Assembly: GCF_021389935.1 (NCBI RefSeq)
Contig: NZ_CP089979.1
Location: forward strand, 3,391,001 to 3,455,000
From: Fulvivirga ligni
Lineage (GTDB): Bacteria; Bacteroidota; Bacteroidia; Cytophagales; Cyclobacteriaceae
Length of the DNA stretch: 64,000 bases
Direction of reading: 5' to 3'
Under the pieces are notes generated by a model. The model was given only the letters and a program-made list of their open reading frames with translations. It was not told the origin of the DNA and searched no databases. Below, one piece after another: positions 1-8,117 of the stretch. Every line of letters starts with the position of its first letter. Positions within the stretch are counted from its first letter, which is position 1. The translations under genes and the position numbers were made by a program.

Positions 1-1
1 G

Positions 2-736
2 ACCGCTCTCCGTAACGTTGATGATCACCTCAGAAATTATCTTATTGATTTGATTAAGACCAACGTAAATACCACTGCCATCAACAAAAAAAAATATGCT
101 TTTCAAAAGGAGAACCCAAAGAAATTTGCTGGGATATTAAAACAAACTGGAAGCATGATTAAAACCACTGAGAAGGTAGTTGTAATAGGAGCCTCTACTG
201 GAGGCACTGAGGCCATTAAAGAAATATTAACACAACTACCTTATGACTCACCCGCTATTGTTATAGTTCAGCATATGCCAGAAGCTTATACTAAGGCGTT
301 TGCGGAAAGGCTTAATCAACTCTGCGAGATTAATGTAAGGGAAGCAAGAGATGGAGATTCGCTAACCAGAGGCCAAGCTTTGATAGCACCTGGAAATTAT
401 CACACCTATATTTGTCGAAGTGGAGCTAAATATTTTGTGCAAGTTAAAATGGGAGAAAGAGTAAATAGGCATCGGCCCAGCGTAGATGTATTGTTTAATT
501 CTGCGGTGAAATTTATAGGTAAGAACTGTGTTGGGGTATTACTTACAGGAATGGGAAAAGATGGTGCTATGGGCTTATTATCTTTAAAGGAGGTGGGAGC
601 CTTCACAATAGCTCAAGATCAAGATACTTCTGTAGTGTTTGGAATGCCTAAAGAGGCTATTAAACTCTCTGCTGCTCATGTTGTAGAACCCTTAGATAAT
701 ATCCCGAAGGTAATAATTGCAAATAGTGGACATTAA
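2..736 (+). CDS. cheB: CheB protein-glutamate methylesterase, 5'-truncated by window edge
   Basis: C-terminal catalytic domain of the chemotaxis methylesterase/deamidase CheB, which removes methyl groups from chemoreceptor glutamates in the cytoplasm. The reading frame is open to the left edge, so the N-terminal receiver domain presumably lies outside. About 50 residues of lysine/asparagine-rich linker precede the catalytic domain. The expected triad is visible: Ser in GASTGG, His in VQHMP and Asp in LLTGMGKDGA. The domain is complete to its stop codon. No other chemotaxis gene is visible on this side. The family is certain; the receiver domain is inferred from the usual architecture. Confidence 0.93.
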   Translation, partial: TALRNVDDHLRNYLIDLIKTNVNTTAINKKKYAFQKENPKKFAGILKQTGSMIKTTEKVVVIGASTGGTEAIKEILTQLPYDSPAIVIVQHMPEAYTKAFAERLNQLCEINVREARDGDSLTRGQALIAPGNYHTYICRSGAKYFVQVKMGERVNRHRPSVDVLFNSAVKFIGKNCVGVLLTGMGKDGAMGLLSLKEVGAFTIAQDQDTSVVFGMPKEAIKLSAAHVVEPLDNIPKVIIANSGH

Positions 737-923
737 AATTGGTTCAAACTTTTATTTTTAGAAGTTCTGTTAATTCATTAGCAAAAAATAATTATTTCAA
801 AACTCAATGCTACACTAAGCATTTATTTATAATCTTGTACTTCTCTATCTTTATTTTAAAACCTTCCCAGGTCTGCAGGTGGATATAGAATGAGCTGTTA
901 TGATCATAACTAGATTCATCCAG

Positions 924-1184
924 TCAATAACTAAAGAAATATCCCAATAGAACACATATACGTTCTATACCTAGTGCCCTCAGTTTAACTATGATTTGAA
1001 ATTCATTTAAGTCAAGGTCTATATCCATTTTCATGAAGATTAGATCTGGAGGATCAGATTTTTCCAGTAATTTGAGATAGCCAAATAGTTCCACACTATT
1101 ATTAAAGCTATTTAGATCATATCCTGTTCCAAGGAATTTGTAATAGCTATAATTGAAAAGCTGGAACTCTTTCGAATTGATCAC
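924..1184 (-). pseudogene. Degenerate response-regulator receiver-like fragment
   Basis: An 86-codon frame that resembles the middle of a receiver domain: GYDLNSFNNSVE looks like the beta2/alpha2 region, PPDLIFMKMDIDLD like beta3 with its phospho-acceptor aspartate, and IERICVLLG like beta4. The first beta strand with its acidic pair is missing, the beta3 region is slightly expanded, and the frame stops before the alpha4-beta5 region with its conserved lysine. It lies in a gene-poor stretch beside cheB and on the opposite strand. It may be a gene remnant or a short unrelated ORF; the resemblance is by eye only. Confidence 0.35.
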
Positions 1185-1432
1185 TTATAAATATGCATTT
1201 CATGAGAATGTGCAATCAATCTACAAAATGATTAAACGAAAAACCTATTTTACAGTTTTATGGTAAAAGTTTAAGTTAAATTTTCAACTATTATGCGATT
1301 CTTTTATAATAGCGGTTTTATTAAATTTTTACCGACCACTCAAACAACCATACCCCAGATCATCAATATTTTCTCACGCACCAATCTTTGATTACCTACC
1401 TTCGCTGGCGATTCAAAACTTCTCAATCTATC

Positions 1433-3655
1433 ATGTTGCGCAAACTTATATTGTCCTTTTTTCTCATTAATTTTTCCCTTATTAGCTATGCTCAAAAGAT
1501 TACCGGTATGGTATTGGATGAATCTAATAGAGCTGTAGAAGAGGCTTATATTCTTAATGAAAGAACAGGTAATCATACTCATGCAGAGCATTTTGGGCAA
1601 TTTTTCATGGTAAATACCATGAAGGGCGATACACTTCAGGTCAGGCACATCGGTTATGAGCCTGCATCGTTTGTGGTAAATGATCTAAACCAGGATTATC
1701 GTATCACCCTTAAAGAAAAAGTGATTTCCTTAGATGAAATCATGGTTTCACCAGAGCTGGATGCGATTAATGTGCTTACGGATATCAATATCAAAACTAG
1801 TCCTGTAAATACTTCCCAAGAGCTTTTGCGTCAGGTTCCCGGTCTGGTGATCGGCCAGCATGCTGGAGGGGGTAAGGCGGAGCAAATTTTTCTCAGAGGC
1901 TTTGATATTGATCACGGTACGGACATTAGCATCTCCGTGGATGGTATGCCAGTTAATATGGTCTCTCATGCTCATGGCCAGGGCTATGCAGACTTACATT
2001 TTCTCATCCCTGAAACCATTGACAATATTAACTTTGGTAAGGGACCTTACTACGCAGACCAGGGCGATTTTACCACTACAGGCTATGTTGGATTTAAAAC
2101 GAAGGATAAACTCAATAACAGTTTGATCAAACTTGAAGCAGGTCAGTACAATACACAACGTTTTCTGGGTATGTTTCAGGTAGTCGATAAAGATGATCAG
2201 TCGGCCTACTTAGCTGCAGATTATAACCTAACTGATGGCCCCTTTGATAGTCCTCAAAATTTCAGTCGATTGAACTTGATGGCTAAGTATAGTGGCAAGG
2301 TGTCTGATATGGATAAAATCAGCCTGTCAGCCTCTCATTTTACCAGTTCCTGGGATGCTTCAGGTCAGGTGCCACAACGGGCAATTGATAACGGCACCAT
2401 TTCCAGGTTCGGAGCTATTGATGATACGGAGGGAGGTAAGACAAGCCGTACTAATCTGATTTTCAATTATATAAAAGGTATTGATGAAAACACTTTTGTA
2501 AAGAGCACAGCCTTTTATGCTAATTATGAATTTGAGCTATTTTCAAATTTCACCTTTTTTCTCAATGATCCTGAAAACGGTGATCAGATACATCAAAAAG
2601 AGCAACGAGATCTGTTTGGCTTAAAGAGTGAGTTAAATAAATCCTTGAAAATAGGCTTTAATGATGCGCTTTTCCAATTTGGCGCAGGTTTTAGAAATGA
2701 CCAGAGTCATGATAATGAGCTTTCTCATACCCTAAACCGCACCGTTACGTTGGATACACTGGCTTTAGGTGATATCGATCAGACTAATATGTTTAGTTAT
2801 GTCAATCTTAGTTATAACGTGGGTAAATGGGTGATTAACCCATCGGTTCGGTTTGACTATTTTAAATTCAATTATTATGATAAGACCTTGCCAATATATC
2901 AAACACAAGCTGAAAATGAGGGAATTGTCAGTCCAAAGTTGAATGTGTTATACAATCCCTCCAGGGAGCTGCAGTTATACCTCAAAACAGGCAAAGGCTT
3001 TCATTCTAACGATACACGTGTAGTAGTGGCTCAAAATGGTAAGGAGATTTTACCCGCAGCATGGGGTTCTGACTTAGGTATGATTTGGAAACCAACCCCT
3101 AAATTATTTATAAATGCAGCTTATTGGTACCTATTCCTGGAGCAGGAGTTTGTTTATGTAGGTGACGAAGCCGTGGTAGAACCTAGCGGAAGAACCCGCA
3201 GACAAGGAGTTGACTTCAGCTTTAGATATCAGCCCGTATCATGGTTATACTGGAATACAGATGTAAATTACACCCTGGCAAGGTCGGCTGACGACCCTGA
3301 AGGGGAAAATTATATACCGCTAGCGCCTGATTTTACCATTATGAGTGGACTGAGCGTTATTCATCCATCCGGCATATACGGAGGAGCTCACCTAAGACAT
3401 ATTGATCACAGACCCGCCAATGAAGATAATTCTATCGTGGCTAAAGGCTACACAGTGGTTGATCTTAACCTTGGCTATCAATGGAAAAACTTCGATCTCG
3501 GCATCAACATACAAAACCTCTTCAATGTAGACTGGAACGAGACTCAGTTCGCCACAGAATCACGATTGCCGAACGAAACAGAGCCAGTAGAAGAAATTCA
3601 TTTCACCCCAGGATCCCCATTCTGGCTGAAAGCTTCCATCGGCTACAAGTTTTAG
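1433..3655 (+). CDS. TonB-dependent outer-membrane receptor
   Basis: A 740-residue TonB-dependent receptor for energy-coupled uptake across the outer membrane. The start at 1433 is preferred over an in-frame upstream start because it begins directly with a signal peptide (MLRKLILSFFLINFSLISYAQ) and a -7-like TACCTTCG (1397-1404) lies inside the longer version. After cleavage come a carboxypeptidase-like regulatory domain (about residues 22-100), a plug domain containing FLRGFDIDHGTD and a His-rich stretch SHAHGQGYADLHF, and a beta-barrel that ends in Phe (ASIGYKF). No SusD partner is adjacent, so a glycan system is unlikely. The histidines may suggest a metal or chelate substrate, but that is speculation. 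Confidence 0.93.
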   Translation: MLRKLILSFFLINFSLISYAQKITGMVLDESNRAVEEAYILNERTGNHTHAEHFGQFFMVNTMKGDTLQVRHIGYEPASFVVNDLNQDYRITLKEKVISLDEIMVSPELDAINVLTDINIKTSPVNTSQELLRQVPGLVIGQHAGGGKAEQIFLRGFDIDHGTDISISVDGMPVNMVSHAHGQGYADLHFLIPETIDNINFGKGPYYADQGDFTTTGYVGFKTKDKLNNSLIKLEAGQYNTQRFLGMFQVVDKDDQSAYLAADYNLTDGPFDSPQNFSRLNLMAKYSGKVSDMDKISLSASHFTSSWDASGQVPQRAIDNGTISRFGAIDDTEGGKTSRTNLIFNYIKGIDENTFVKSTAFYANYEFELFSNFTFFLNDPENGDQIHQKEQRDLFGLKSELNKSLKIGFNDALFQFGAGFRNDQSHDNELSHTLNRTVTLDTLALGDIDQTNMFSYVNLSYNVGKWVINPSVRFDYFKFNYYDKTLPIYQTQAENEGIVSPKLNVLYNPSRELQLYLKTGKGFHSNDTRVVVAQNGKEILPAAWGSDLGMIWKPTPKLFINAAYWYLFLEQEFVYVGDEAVVEPSGRTRRQGVDFSFRYQPVSWLYWNTDVNYTLARSADDPEGENYIPLAPDFTIMSGLSVIHPSGIYGGAHLRHIDHRPANEDNSIVAKGYTVVDLNLGYQWKNFDLGINIQNLFNVDWNETQFATESRLPNETEPVEEIHFTPGSPFWLKASIGYKF

Positions 3656-3799
3656 ATATCCATTAAATGACTTCTTGATCAACATGGCCACAAGCCAATT
3701 AATTCATTGTATTTCATCCGATTGTTTTAATGGTAAATAGAATATCATTAATTTTTCTGAAAAAATAGAAGTCTTTGATCTGACAATGATTGGATTAAT

Positions 3800-4048
3800 A
3801 TGAATAATAACAGACCCTTTCCAAATTTCTTAGAAACTATTAACGGCGACATTCTCGAGATTAAAAAGTATTCGCAAGGCAAGCTATTTATACATGAGCC
3901 TCATCTATATTATGACATTGCAGAAGAAAACTTTTATGATTTATCAGGGGGTAAGCCCATTCTTACTACCCTAAAGACTAAGCATCCCAAATTTTGGAAG
4001 GAGTGGCTACACAATTGGAATTATAAGGAAAAAAAGGACGTGCGTTAA
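3800..4048 (+). CDS. Small hypothetical protein
   Basis: An 82-residue protein that I do not recognise. It has no signal peptide or membrane segment, is rich in aromatic residues (Tyr, Phe, Trp), and ends in a basic tail (NYKEKKDVR). It starts with an ATG after a 144-nt AT-rich gap that follows the TonB receptor. It stands alone between the receptor and a convergent DUF486 gene. The amino-acid composition looks like a real soluble protein. Confidence 0.45.
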   Translation: MNNNRPFPNFLETINGDILEIKKYSQGKLFIHEPHLYYDIAEENFYDLSGGKPILTTLKTKHPKFWKEWLHNWNYKEKKDVR

Positions 4049-4126
4049 ATTGCTTATGCACTAAAAGATATCCATCTCTAATCGACATTTATAGTATTAT
4101 TTGGTTATTTAACCATACTCACATTC

Positions 4127-4498
4127 TTATTTTTTAAAAATAAAGTATACAGCCAAGATCATGAAAATAAATCCAATGACATGGTTGATTCTAAAACTTT
4201 CATTTTTAAAAAATATCAAAGTAAAAATGGTGAAGATTAATAGAGTAATAACCTCTTGGATTACTTTTAATTGCCATAGATTGAATGGGCCACCATTTTC
4301 ATTAAATCCTATTTTATTGGCAGGAACCTGAAAAACATATTCGAATAGAGCAATGCCCCAGCTGATAAAAATAATTGCAATTAATCCTAATTTAGAAAAG
4401 GCTGGCATTTCTTTAAATTTCAGATGACCATACCATGCCAAAATCATAAAGCTATTAGATATTACGAGCAAGATTATAGTAAGGAGCCCTTTATACAT
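4127..4498 (-). CDS. DMT-family (DUF486) membrane protein
   Basis: A 123-residue integral membrane protein with four predicted transmembrane helices. It matches the DUF486 branch of the drug/metabolite transporter superfamily by eye: a YGHLKF motif after helix 1, an FQVPANKIG loop after helix 2, and QLKVIQEVITLLIF in helix 3. The ATG at 4498 (MYKGLL) is chosen over an upstream TTG. Its substrate is unknown. It reads convergently towards the small hypothetical gene. Confidence 0.8.
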   Translation of the reverse strand: MYKGLLTIILLVISNSFMILAWYGHLKFKEMPAFSKLGLIAIIFISWGIALFEYVFQVPANKIGFNENGGPFNLWQLKVIQEVITLLIFTIFTLIFFKNESFRINHVIGFIFMILAVYFIFKK

Positions 4499-4803
4499 TG
4501 ATATCAAAATTTCAGCAATTATAACTTTTAAATAAAATTAAGTGAGCTAATTCAATGCAAAAATTTGGGATATAATCAATAATCTCAATCAATCCATGGT
4601 CATCACCTTCTCACGTAATAATCACAAACACATATATGGATAGTCGGCAATGACTCATTCTACATTAAATAACAAATTGATTTTTTCTGTTAAAATTGTT
4701 ATATTTTTTTCTGAAGTCGGTGAGTGATATTGGATATTACTATTCTACTACTGTTTAACTCATGATGGAGAGGTTGTAAGATGCAACTGTAAATGAGGAA
4801 TAG
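4499..4803. other. AT-rich intergenic region at left border of the putative island
   Basis: About 300 nt separating the divergent DUF486 gene and the frameshifted island gene. It is AT-rich, with no ORF of note, no tRNA and no clear -7/-33 pair. I looked here for a second copy of the tRNA-Met 3' end that would mark the other attachment site of the integrase island and did not see one. Confidence 0.5.
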
Positions 4804-5957
4804 ATGGCTTATCAATACCATCATTTACCCCGCCTGGAGAGAGTCGTTCGTGAAGATTTGCCAGATTTTTATAATAATGATCATCCGTATTCCCCTGTAT
4901 GGAGCTCAGGGCTAAGGGCTTTATTAAAGGAAGAAGCAGATGTCTTTATAACTCATCTGCATTATACTTTTAGTAAAAAAAGCAATAAAGCTAAAAGGAA
5001 ATATGTAGGATTTTATCAGAGAAAATTAATATTCTTAATTGATTCTCTTTTGACGGTCAAATCTCCTGAAGTAATACTCAGACCGAGTAAAGGCAGTAAT
5101 CAATTGTGTCATATTGTCTATATCACATAGAAGTATTATTAAAATACTTAGAACATTATTGTTATAATTATTTAGATACTCTAATGGCTTTACCTTCAAG
5201 AGTATACATGTTGGTGTCGTCTGATATGAAGACAAAGTGGTCACAGATTGATAATACATTGAAAAAATGCAATGTTTCCCCGCAGCTTATATCAATCTTA
5301 AATGAGGTTATTTTAAAAACCTTTCAAACATCCCCTGAAAGCTTTGTTACTTTTCATCAGTGGCGATACATCCAAAAATTAACCAAGGAATTAGGTCAGA
5401 TAGAAGTCGAAAGTTTAGAAGATTTAATTGAAGAAAAACTTTTCTATTTAAATTTTAACGATGAAGCATTTTATGTTTACCTCATTAAAAAAGTGCAATT
5501 ATTAGTGGAGGATTCCCCGTCTAACACTTCGGGACAAAAATTAGTGCAGTTATGGAAGCTTAAATTGACAGCCATACCTGTACAAAACAAATGGGTTTTA
5601 TATCCAGGTTATTTCAATCTTCGAGATCAATTTAAAGCCTGGTTAAAATATAAATTGAAATCTCTTAAAGGAGATTTGGTTTATACACAAGCCAATTCAA
5701 CTTCTCAATTCGTTCGATTTACACTATCTGTAGCGCAATTAGCACTATTACTTCGTCTATTAATGGAAACCCATATAATTAACGGACAAAGTGTACGAAG
5801 CATAATTAAGTTGGTCACTCAAGTATGCGCTACGAGAGAGACCGATGTTCTGTCATTTAGAAGTTTTTACAATAAATACTATCTCAATGAAGACGGTACT
5901 AGACAAGCTGTGAAATCCATCTTACTTAACTTGTTAGAGCATCTTGATAGCTTATAA
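4804..5957 (+). pseudogene. RteC-like mobile-element protein, interrupted by a frameshift
   Basis: Two overlapping frames look like one gene of about 384 residues. The first (4804-5130, 108 aa) reads to ..SNQLCHIVYIT-stop; the second continues as HIEVLLKYLEHY.. to 5957. Adding one base near 5118-5125 joins them smoothly as ..CHIVY-x-HIEVLL... The second frame has a stop at 5097 and only a GTG at 5106, so independent translation is unlikely. The C-terminal part (FVRFTLSVAQLALLLRLL and following) resembles the RteC-type or related proteins common on Bacteroidetes mobile elements. It could be a genuine pseudogene or a sequencing error. Placement next to an integrase supports an island. Confidence 0.6.
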
Positions 5958-5995
5958 AATTATCCGGGTATCATCAAGTACTCACGGGGGTGGGA

Positions 5996-6020
5996 GCCAC
6001 CAGTAGCCACTGGTGGCTTT
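5996..6020 (+). terminator. Rho-independent-like hairpin after the RteC-like gene
   Basis: A perfect 9-bp stem (GCCACCAGT at 5996-6004, ACTGGTGGC at 6009-6017) with a 4-nt AGCC loop, followed by a short T-rich run. It lies 40 nt after the stop of the RteC-like gene and before the ribbon-helix-helix gene. The T-tract is short, so it may be a weak terminator or another structured element. Confidence 0.6.
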
Positions 6021-6118
6021 AACTTTATTCTATTTAATTGCTATTCCATCACTTCCAAAATGAAGAGCGGGTGATATTTCATCCAATTCCCCCTAAGTAA
6101 ATTTAAACCTATTATGAT

Positions 6119-6310
6119 ATGAGCAAGAAAGATGAAACATTAAAACACGTTCTCACAATCAGATTAAGTTACAGTTGGATTGAACGATTAAAATCATTAA
6201 TGAGTCGAACAAATTGTACTACCTTGGGCGAATTTGCACGAGCGATATTGATTAAGGAAAAGATTAATTTTTACTATCGAAATGGAGAAATGCAGAGGAT
6301 TATAAATTAG
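6119..6310 (+). CDS. Small ribbon-helix-helix protein (MobC/Arc-like)
   Basis: A 63-residue protein with the pattern of a ribbon-helix-helix fold: a short beta strand (HVLTIRLSYSW), helix (IERLKSLMSRT) and a second helix opened by TLGEFARAILI. Such proteins bind DNA as dimers and include mobilisation accessory proteins (MobC) and small repressors. It sits 5 nt upstream of the recombinase and is probably co-transcribed with it. It could regulate the integrase or be the N-terminal relic of a mobilisation protein; the sequence does not decide. Confidence 0.6.
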   Translation: MSKKDETLKHVLTIRLSYSWIERLKSLMSRTNCTTLGEFARAILIKEKINFYYRNGEMQRIIN

Positions 6311-6315
6311 AATTG

Positions 6316-7338
6316 ATGAGGTGTAATTATTCTTATTCTGATATTCAGATCACGGATAGGCCTCAAACATTATTAGATGGGATGCGATGGTATTTAGACT
6401 ATCTGCAAGATTTGGTGGTTGAAGATTTCGAAAGAAAAAACCTGAGTCAACCGTATATTCTTGAGCAGAAGAGATTTGTAGAACGATTTAAAAATACTTT
6501 AGAATCCAAGGGGTATCTACCTGACAGGATGGGGTTTATATTGAGCAAGAAAGAGGTGGGGCTTTTCCATAATTTTCTGATAGAAAAGAAATATTCTGCC
6601 AAAACCTACAATAAGCACATTGTTGGCATCAGGACCATGTATAATGCATTTATGAAGGAGGGGTACATAGACCATAACCCTTTTGCAAGGGTCAGAATGA
6701 AATATACTGTTACCAACCCAGATATTATCTATGAGGAGGAATTAGAAAAGCTGTTTAAAATAATTAGGCCTGAGAATGGTCATGTACAAATTGGAACTAC
6801 CAGGAAAGGTAAAAAGAATTATTATAGAGCATGGCTCAAAGATGCCATATTGTTGGCACTATATACAGGGGAGCGTCGGGATGGTGTATTTCTTCTTCAG
6901 TGGCGACATGTGGAAGAGAATTATCTTAAGATTCCAAACTTTAAAATTAACAGAAAGCAGAAGGTTGAAGACTTTCATTACGTACCTATTACTGAAGATA
7001 TGGCGGAGTTCTTAATGACTTTAAAAAGAGGTAATGATGATGATTATATTATTGAGCCAAGTCATGAAAACAGAGATACACTTAAAAATCAATGCTCCAA
7101 GTCATTTAGTCATTTTTGGTCAGTCGCAGGATTTGAAAAACGAAAAGACTTTAAAGCTTTACGTAAAACATTAGAAACAAGATTATGGACGATGCTGGGA
7201 GACAAATCTAAGGCTCTGAAAAGGCATAAAAATTTATCAACGACCATTGATCATTACCTGGGGCAAGAAGAAATTTTGAAAGAACTAAAGGGACAAAAAA
7301 TGTTCGGATTTCTACACGAACTTAACATACCAACTTAA
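6316..7338 (+). CDS. Tyrosine recombinase / integrase
   Basis: A 340-residue tyrosine recombinase that would catalyse site-specific integration or excision of the local element. An N-terminal SAM-like core-binding domain (about residues 15-125) precedes the catalytic domain. Visible catalytic positions (counted from the TTG three nt upstream): Arg188 in TGERRD, Arg284 in KALRKT, His305 in RHKNLSTT and Tyr315 in IDHYL. The usual first His of the HxxR motif is Lys here, a known variant in the family. ATG at 6316 is used. The gene ends 39 nt before the 3' end of tRNA-Met, the classical position for an integrase that targets that tRNA. Confidence 0.9.
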   Translation: MRCNYSYSDIQITDRPQTLLDGMRWYLDYLQDLVVEDFERKNLSQPYILEQKRFVERFKNTLESKGYLPDRMGFILSKKEVGLFHNFLIEKKYSAKTYNKHIVGIRTMYNAFMKEGYIDHNPFARVRMKYTVTNPDIIYEEELEKLFKIIRPENGHVQIGTTRKGKKNYYRAWLKDAILLALYTGERRDGVFLLQWRHVEENYLKIPNFKINRKQKVEDFHYVPITEDMAEFLMTLKRGNDDDYIIEPSHENRDTLKNQCSKSFSHFWSVAGFEKRKDFKALRKTLETRLWTMLGDKSKALKRHKNLSTTIDHYLGQEEILKELKGQKMFGFLHELNIPT

Positions 7339-7345
7339 CATTATA

Positions 7346-7372
7346 AAAAAAGGGTCGACAAAAACCCCTTTT
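7346..7372 (+). terminator. Bidirectional terminator between integrase and tRNA-Met
   Basis: AAAAGGG (7348-7354) can pair with CCCTTTT (7366-7372), with an A-run on one side and a T-run on the other, so it could stop transcription from either strand: the integrase on plus and the tRNA on minus. The loop is fairly long (11 nt). Confidence 0.5.
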
Positions 7373-7377
7373 AAATG

Positions 7378-7451
7378 TAGCGGGGAGCAGAATCGAACTG
7401 CCGACCTCAGGGTTATGAATCCTGCGCTCTAACCATCTGAGCTACCCCGCC
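7378..7451 (-). tRNA. tRNA-Met (anticodon CAT)
   Basis: A 74-nt cloverleaf on the minus strand: acceptor arm GGCGGGG paired with CCCCGCT (one G-T pair), D-arm GCTCAGATGGTTAGAGC, anticodon loop ATTCATAA with anticodon CAT, and T-arm TTCGAATC. The CCA end is not encoded. The CAT anticodon could be elongator tRNA-Met or, after lysidine modification, tRNA-Ile2; the body looks like elongator Met of Bacteroidetes. The 3' end faces the integrase gene. Confidence 0.93.
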
Positions 7452-7557
7452 GTTTATTATATTATGAATATATAATGCTTCAATAAGTGCAGCGTTATTT
7501 GTTAAATTTGGCTGCTTTACAACCCTGCTTTCAGGTAGTTGTTTGTTAAATGGAGCG

Positions 7558-7590
7558 CAAACTTACGCATAATGATATTTAATTTCCAAA
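7558..7590 (-). promoter_or_regulatory. Bacteroidetes sigma-A promoter for tRNA-Met
   Basis: On the minus strand TTTG (7590-7587) is followed 21 nt later by TAAGTTTG (7565-7558), close to the Bacteroidetes consensus TTTG-N19-21-TAnnTTTG. It points to the tRNA about 105 nt downstream, which leaves a leader of about 100 nt of unknown role. Confidence 0.6.
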
Positions 7591-7668
7591 TAGGTTGAGA
7601 AATTTTTATTTATATTGTGCGAATCATTTATTTGGCATATATTTCAAACTTATCTTAACTAGTTGATT

Positions 7669-8064
7669 ATGAGTAAACATTTGTTTACAGCGGATTTTGA
7701 AATCAATGCATCTACCAAGATGCTATACCCTTATTTAAATACTGCCAGTGGCCTTTCTCAGTGGATGGCTGATGATGTTACCATCAACGAAGATAAAGTT
7801 TACAACTTTATTTGGGATGATGAAGATCACCTTGCCAAAATGGCCAGCCACAGAACAAATCATTATGTGAAATTTGAATTTGTACCTGAAACAGAGGAAG
7901 ATGAAGAAGACCCTTCTTACTTTGAGCTGCGCCTTGAAAAGAACGAATTAACCCAGAGTACCTTCATAAAAATATCTGATTACTCAGATATGGATGATAC
8001 CGAAGAACTGATGGATTTGTGGGAAAGTTTAGTGGAGAGTTTGAAAGAAACCGTGGGAGGTTAG
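7669..8064 (+). CDS. START-like domain protein
   Basis: A 131-residue soluble acidic protein of the START/AHSA1-like superfamily, a helix-grip fold that usually binds hydrophobic ligands. Features: FTADFEINASTKMLYPYL as the first strand and helix, GLSQWMADDV typical of the family, an acidic EEDEEDP loop and a long C-terminal helix (LMDLWESLVESLKE). ATG at 7669 is preferred over the in-frame TTG six nt upstream. It lies 53 nt before the LptF/G permease and may be co-transcribed with it. The ligand is unknown. Confidence 0.85.
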   Translation: MSKHLFTADFEINASTKMLYPYLNTASGLSQWMADDVTINEDKVYNFIWDDEDHLAKMASHRTNHYVKFEFVPETEEDEEDPSYFELRLEKNELTQSTFIKISDYSDMDDTEELMDLWESLVESLKETVGG

Positions 8065-8117
8065 TATTGTAAATCCTTTTAATTAATTTTGGCCTTCTTT
8101 TTGATGCAAACAGGGCG

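Noticed and set aside
1388-1432. Longer N-terminus of the TonB receptor
   Set aside because: The extra 15 residues precede a clean signal peptide, and a -7-like element lies within them.
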